Positions 51,396 through 55,516 of a DNA stretch of 55,516 nt are shown piece by piece. This stretch comes from Candidatus Babelota bacterium (GTDB lineage: Bacteria > Babelota > Babeliae > Babelales > Chromulinivoraceae). Each line of letters starts with the position of its first letter. The stretch's first letter is position 1. The stretch spans positions 1 to 55,516 of the forward strand of contig JAPLIQ010000018.1 of the NCBI GenBank assembly GCA_026389025.1. Direction: 5' to 3'. The translations under genes were made by a program, and so were the position numbers. Under the pieces are notes generated by a model. It was not told where the DNA came from. It ran no database searches and saw nothing but the letters and a program-made list of their open reading frames with translations.

Positions 51396-52709
51396 TTAAA
51401 AAATCAGTGAAAATTGTGCACCATAGGTTGAAGCTATTGCCGCACGCATTCCTTTAAATGAGGTTTTCCAAAATATTTCAAATTGCGGAATAATACGTTC
51501 ATAGTCTCCACGTAGCGGGCTGTATGCAGCCAGAAGCGCAATATCATGACGAGTCATTTCGTCAATGCTTAAAGAAGAATTAACCACGTCAAAATTAAAG
51601 TTTGGGCTCATGGTGGTTAAAGTATCTTTTTGTTTGCGCCAGTATTGATAGAACGCTTTTAAGCTGTACCGTTGAGAGGGGCTAAAAATTTGGGCGTGAA
51701 GGTTGAAGTTTTGTAAGAAAGCGTACTGTTTAAAAGTTTGAGTGAGCGTTGGTAAAAGCAAGCTTGTTTGTGTAGGAAATGATTTAATACGACGTATTTT
51801 TTGATTGCTCCAAAAATACCAAAATTGTCCGCTGAATCCAACTTCACCAATGGATCCAAGTTTCAAACTTAGTCCGCCACCGAATGGAAGTCCAACAGCT
51901 CCATCAGCTCCAAAAGGTACAGGCATGATGACATGTTCGTTTGTTTTTACACCTGTTGGAAAGCTTAGACCTACACGAATGTTTGTTTGAACAGATTTAA
52001 GAAATTGTCGACGCTGTGGAAAATCTTGTTGCCATTCCAAAAGAACTGTTAAGTCTCCAGGACCTTGTTGTTTCCAGCCGTTAATGCATAGGCCAAAATA
52101 TTTTTCCGAATCCTGCGCAAACGAATCAATAAGCTCTTGTTGAATTTTTTCACCAGAAAATAAATAGTTATTTCCTAAATACTGCCATTGTACATTGCAA
52201 AGCTTTGCAAAACATATCGGAATATAAGCACTTACGTAAAAAGAGTTACTAAAACTATAGGTAGTACCAAATGCGACTTGGCCACATGAAAGGGTCCCTG
52301 TTGGTTGATAAATTCCGTTTTCAAGGTTACTAACTCCGCCACCAGGTCCTCCAGCAATGCTATCAAGAAGTTGTGTGTAAGGTGTGGATAATTTTTGAAT
52401 CATTGCGCCGTTGGTATCAAATCCTTGGTACATAGAAACAACGTTTTGTATAGGTTCGTAAATTTGCAGAACGTTAACTTCAAAAGTTTCTTCTTCGTTG
52501 CAATCAGTTGCATAACCTTTGACGTTGTAACTTTTTTCGCCAAGAATATGTCCCTGCCAATTGTTAACAGCAGGTTTTTTGAGCCTAATGTTGATATCGT
52601 AGGGTACAAACATGCCAAGTGGTGCGCTTGCTTGTGCAGCATGTAGGCTCATGAGAAAGCATAATGCAAGCAGCTGTTTTGAAAAGTTGTGATTTTTAAT
52701 GTTTTTCAT
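51396..52709 (-). CDS. Outer-membrane beta-barrel protein
   Basis: This 437-residue protein has a signal peptide (about residues 1-28, ending LHAAQAS). It contains many amphipathic strand segments, for example TNIRVGLSFPTGV, FGGGLSLKLGSIGEVGFSGQFWYFW, RYSLKAFYQYWRKQ and a terminal FKGMRAAIASTYGAQFSLIF ending in phenylalanine. A Gly-rich loop (GGPGGGVSN) lies near 120. There are four cysteines between about 145 and 215. It resembles transport or adhesion barrels in general, but no family is recognised. AGGA precedes the ATG, and the gene lies 20 bases after the large protein that runs off the window. Confidence 0.75.
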   Translation of the reverse strand: MKNIKNHNFSKQLLALCFLMSLHAAQASAPLGMFVPYDINIRLKKPAVNNWQGHILGEKSYNVKGYATDCNEEETFEVNVLQIYEPIQNVVSMYQGFDTNGAMIQKLSTPYTQLLDSIAGGPGGGVSNLENGIYQPTGTLSCGQVAFGTTYSFSNSFYVSAYIPICFAKLCNVQWQYLGNNYLFSGEKIQQELIDSFAQDSEKYFGLCINGWKQQGPGDLTVLLEWQQDFPQRRQFLKSVQTNIRVGLSFPTGVKTNEHVIMPVPFGADGAVGLPFGGGLSLKLGSIGEVGFSGQFWYFWSNQKIRRIKSFPTQTSLLLPTLTQTFKQYAFLQNFNLHAQIFSPSQRYSLKAFYQYWRKQKDTLTTMSPNFNFDVVNSSLSIDEMTRHDIALLAAYSPLRGDYERIIPQFEIFWKTSFKGMRAAIASTYGAQFSLIF

Positions 52710-52729
52710 TTCTGAGTCCTTTTTTTGTA

Positions 52730-55516
52730 TTAAACGTTTGCATGTGTAGCAAAATTACCAAACAGTATCAAGCTACCTGTAGCACTCTCTTGGACAAATC
52801 CACCTAGGTTGTTTGTTCCGAAAGCAAATGGAAGTGGCGCGTAAGCAGAAAGCATAGTCATAATGATTTGGCTACTTGAAAATCCTGCTCTAACACCTGC
52901 AAATATTTGCTGTACAAGCGGTGTTGCGTGAACACCTGATAGTGGTTGAGTTAAGCCAAGAAAATAGGAGCTTGCAAGGTTCCATGTACCATTGCTGAAA
53001 TAGTTGCTCATATAATTATCGAATTTAATAAGTGATGATGGTGCCCCATCTCCGTTAGGTTGAGATGTTAAAAAATCATCAAATGGTGTAAGCACAGAAT
53101 TTTCAATCACAAATCTGTTTAAGCGCGCCTGTTGTGTTCCAAATGAATTTGAAAGAACATATAAATTACTTAGAGTCTTAAAGTCTTGATTAGAACCTAT
53201 GCCTATTGAACTAACATTTAATTTACTGACTGCTGGTAGTCCATTTGGAATATTAATTTTAGTTACTTTTTTTGTGGCAATATTTAGTTGATACATACCA
53301 TCAGTGGTACCAATAATTCCTAAGTCATCATCGAGCAATCCATCAAGGAAATACAAAGGCTGCGAAGACAATGTTTTTGCTGACAAAACAAGCTCTGGGT
53401 TGAGCGAAATCGTTGCGGGAGTTTTAAACTTATTAGAATCAAGAGCTATTCGGAATAATTCGGTACTTGTCAGAATGTAGATAAATCCATTCTGGCCACC
53501 AAGCAGTTTTTTTACTGATAAAAAATCACCAATTTTTTGAGCAACTAAACTAGCAGAAGGAGTGACGCTGTAGTTTGAAAAACCTATCCCTGTTGCTGGA
53601 TCAACAAGAACGCTTACACCAGAAATACCGCCATAAAACATCCACTGATCCATATCTCCAGGAGCTCCTCCTGGCGTATTTGTGCCAGCAATGTCTGCTG
53701 CTACTATAGCATGCTGCGTTGAATCTTCTTTAGTGAAAAATCCACCAAGACTGTTTCCAGATAGTTGAAAAATTCTACTTCCACTATTACTTGGGTTTTC
53801 TGTTGCGTAAGGGTACAGGGCTACTTTTCCATATCCAGTAATAAAAAGTAATGCCAGGTGTGAATTCAACGCATTTGAATTCACGTTGTAAAATTCAAAA
53901 AATCCTTGAACGCCCCCTGGTTGATTTTGTGTTGATGCAAAAAATGGAAAAAGATCTATTGATAGCAACGGATCTCCAGAGGCTAAAACTGCATCAGCCA
54001 TAAAGGTTGTTTGATGTACCGACCTAAACGTTGGTATGTTTGCAAAAGTTTGTGCTGAAATATAAAAACCTGTAATAGTTTTACGATCGACAAAGCTATA
54101 GAGTTGTTGTTGATCGGTTCCTAGTGCTCGTATCCATGGAGTCCATCCTATAATATGACCATCTTGATCAAAAAGAGCTTTGCTTTGAAAAGTTCCTGGA
54201 GCTTGCGTGTTTGTATAGTTGTTACCAATGACTACGTAAACCGTATCACCAATAGCGTACAGTTGCTCAATAGAGTTTCCTGCATCAAGGGCTAAATTTT
54301 TATTAACGCTGTTGGTGTACTGTTGCCCACCCACAATTAATTGTGTTAGGTATGTTAGGTTTGTTGGACGAATATCAATTTGTGTTGGGTTTGAGATAAC
54401 TGTATCAAATTGTCGTGATGAAAAAAGAGCAGGGCCACCGGTATTAAAATAATTTTTTACGCTGGTGAAATCTGCAATCTGCCCTATGCCAGAACCAGTT
54501 GAAACTATTGGCACTGCATAAATAGTTTGTGGGCCAGAGCCATTATCACGCGCCACGATCATGTAATCAAGTCCTGTACTTGTTTTCATGCCGGTAATAT
54601 TTGTAATTCGAACTCGGGGGGTGGGCGCTGTTGCTGAAATAACGGTATCAAACCCTGGATTTAAAACAGATGTTGGTGCAATTTGCTTGAAGTCAAAATG
54701 AAAGCCACCTGAGCCATCAGAAGTCAGTTGAGCAATTGTTACACCTGCTGCACATGACGCTGCAGCAGCAGTAGCGTCAACACCTACATAAACTTGTCCA
54801 AACATATTGCTTATGGTGACGCTGGTGCCAAGTGATGCAAGAGAAGATAAAGGAGCTCCGCCAAAAAGAGCAGATGTTGTTGTGCTGATTTGCGTGTCCG
54901 CAATTAATTTAAGATAAGGAACTACCCCTTGTTCGCTGGTGAATTTTGAGCGAGCAAGCAAAGTAATTTTTGATGTTGCAGTTCCAAAAGCTCCAGCAGC
55001 ATGAGCTGCGTAGATTTCATTTCCAGAAGCTACAAGCGTTTTCACTTCGTCGGGAACAGTAGCAACAGCTCCAAAATCATGAACTAAAAGCTCTGTTACG
55101 TTTTTATGATTCTCATCTGTAACAGCATAGCGCACAAGATTTTCTACGCCGTAGATTTTAGTTGGCTCGAGGAGAACGGTAAATGCTGGCTTTTGCATTG
55201 ATACATCAAAAAAAGTAAATGTGCCGCCCCAGATTGGGTTTGCAACAGAGCTTACTATCGCTGATGTTCCATTCCAAGCATAAGTTATTGCGCTTTCTGA
55301 ATTTGCCATCGGGATTGCAATAGGTCTTACATTTGGAGCAACATATGAAGCAAGTTGATTAATAAAGCTGAGGCCATATTGTTTAACAGAATCGTCCTTT
55401 GTGCTCATTGTGGAGTCGTTTGCCGCAGTCCATAAGCGAGGAGCTGAAGAATCTGATCCTGGATCAAATGATGCAAAGCCGATATCAAAACTAAATGTTT
55501 CGCCAGCTGCAGCACT
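52730..55516 (-). CDS. Very large strand-rich protein, N-terminus cut by window edge
   Basis: The reading frame is open through an internal Met at 55408 to the right edge, and the 36 extra codons (for example GETFSFDIGFASFDPGSDSS) look coding, so the true start lies beyond the window. At least 928 residues are present. The sequence is rich in Ser, Thr, Gly and short beta strands, with repeated (I/V)YxV and LxxxGSG-like turns, suggesting beta-propeller or other beta repeats (YVVIGNNYTN, FIYILTSTELFRIAL, DDDLGIIGTTDGMYQLNI). No family is recognised. It is probably exported and shares a transcript with the downstream barrel protein. Confidence 0.7.
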   Translation of the reverse strand, partial: SAAAGETFSFDIGFASFDPGSDSSAPRLWTAANDSTMSTKDDSVKQYGLSFINQLASYVAPNVRPIAIPMANSESAITYAWNGTSAIVSSVANPIWGGTFTFFDVSMQKPAFTVLLEPTKIYGVENLVRYAVTDENHKNVTELLVHDFGAVATVPDEVKTLVASGNEIYAAHAAGAFGTATSKITLLARSKFTSEQGVVPYLKLIADTQISTTTSALFGGAPLSSLASLGTSVTISNMFGQVYVGVDATAAAASCAAGVTIAQLTSDGSGGFHFDFKQIAPTSVLNPGFDTVISATAPTPRVRITNITGMKTSTGLDYMIVARDNGSGPQTIYAVPIVSTGSGIGQIADFTSVKNYFNTGGPALFSSRQFDTVISNPTQIDIRPTNLTYLTQLIVGGQQYTNSVNKNLALDAGNSIEQLYAIGDTVYVVIGNNYTNTQAPGTFQSKALFDQDGHIIGWTPWIRALGTDQQQLYSFVDRKTITGFYISAQTFANIPTFRSVHQTTFMADAVLASGDPLLSIDLFPFFASTQNQPGGVQGFFEFYNVNSNALNSHLALLFITGYGKVALYPYATENPSNSGSRIFQLSGNSLGGFFTKEDSTQHAIVAADIAGTNTPGGAPGDMDQWMFYGGISGVSVLVDPATGIGFSNYSVTPSASLVAQKIGDFLSVKKLLGGQNGFIYILTSTELFRIALDSNKFKTPATISLNPELVLSAKTLSSQPLYFLDGLLDDDLGIIGTTDGMYQLNIATKKVTKINIPNGLPAVSKLNVSSIGIGSNQDFKTLSNLYVLSNSFGTQQARLNRFVIENSVLTPFDDFLTSQPNGDGAPSSLIKFDNYMSNYFSNGTWNLASSYFLGLTQPLSGVHATPLVQQIFAGVRAGFSSSQIIMTMLSAYAPLPFAFGTNNLGGFVQESATGSLILFGNFATHANV

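Noticed and set aside
55376-55408. ATG at 55408 as the start of the right-hand gene
   Set aside because: The frame stays open to the window edge with protein-like sequence, and no Shine-Dalgarno precedes this Met, so it is internal.

Overview
The window comes from a low-GC Gram-negative bacterium. It has lipoproteins, outer-membrane beta-barrels, an MCE/MlaD protein and a type II secretion pseudopilin operon, alongside many secreted proteins with no recognisable family. Several core proteins are shortened: ClpB without its N domain, UvrC without the helix-hairpin-helix tail, and ComEC without its nuclease-like domain. One protein ends in a eukaryotic-type prenylation box. Together this suggests a reduced, host- or protist-associated lineage. 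My best guess is Candidatus Dependentiae (TM6), but that is inference from gene content, and no marker gene was compared.

Layout. 1-930: 3' part cut off, secreted repeat protein (minus). 1130-2244: efp-nusB (plus). 2383-4294: compact minus-strand ParA / ribbon-helix-helix / nucleotidyltransferase / HEPN cassette. 4467-5665: secreted alpha/beta hydrolase and a Cys-rich secreted peptide. 5922-8718: ndk, rpsA and a NifU/SufU-type scaffold. 8799-9980: predicted CaaX-box membrane protein. 10068-13374: lipoprotein, small secreted protein and M16 protease. 13470-16107: short ComEC and a clostripain-type protease. 16112-16440: strong candidate replication origin, with nine DnaA boxes, DnaA-trio-like triplets and an AT-rich unwinding region. 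16583-19572: nusA-infB. 19895-20758: nfo. 20913-25013: tandemly duplicated outer-membrane protein genes with duplicated promoters. 25042-28353: aspS and an aldehyde dehydrogenase, convergent with 28362-41914, a six-gene minus-strand run (three secreted proteins including a 2012-residue Ala-rich giant, then uvrC, clpB and a PuuB-like oxidase). 42055-43263: M23 peptidase. 43332-50045: gspF-G-H-I-J-K followed by an MCE protein and a small secreted protein. 50169-51317: secreted protein. 51396 to the right edge: a beta-barrel protein and a very large protein whose start lies outside the window.

How it fits together. The pseudopilin operon, the outer-membrane barrels, the MCE protein and the many signal-peptide proteins describe a cell investing heavily in its envelope and in secretion. 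The PuuB-like oxidase and the aldehyde dehydrogenase, facing each other end to end, could form an amine-to-acid route. A palindromic repeat of about 30 bp occurs three times, twice in frame inside secreted-protein genes. The most novel items are the CaaX protein, the origin away from dnaA, the in-frame palindromes, the secreted trio with the giant protein, and the ParA/RHH/MNT/HEPN cassette.
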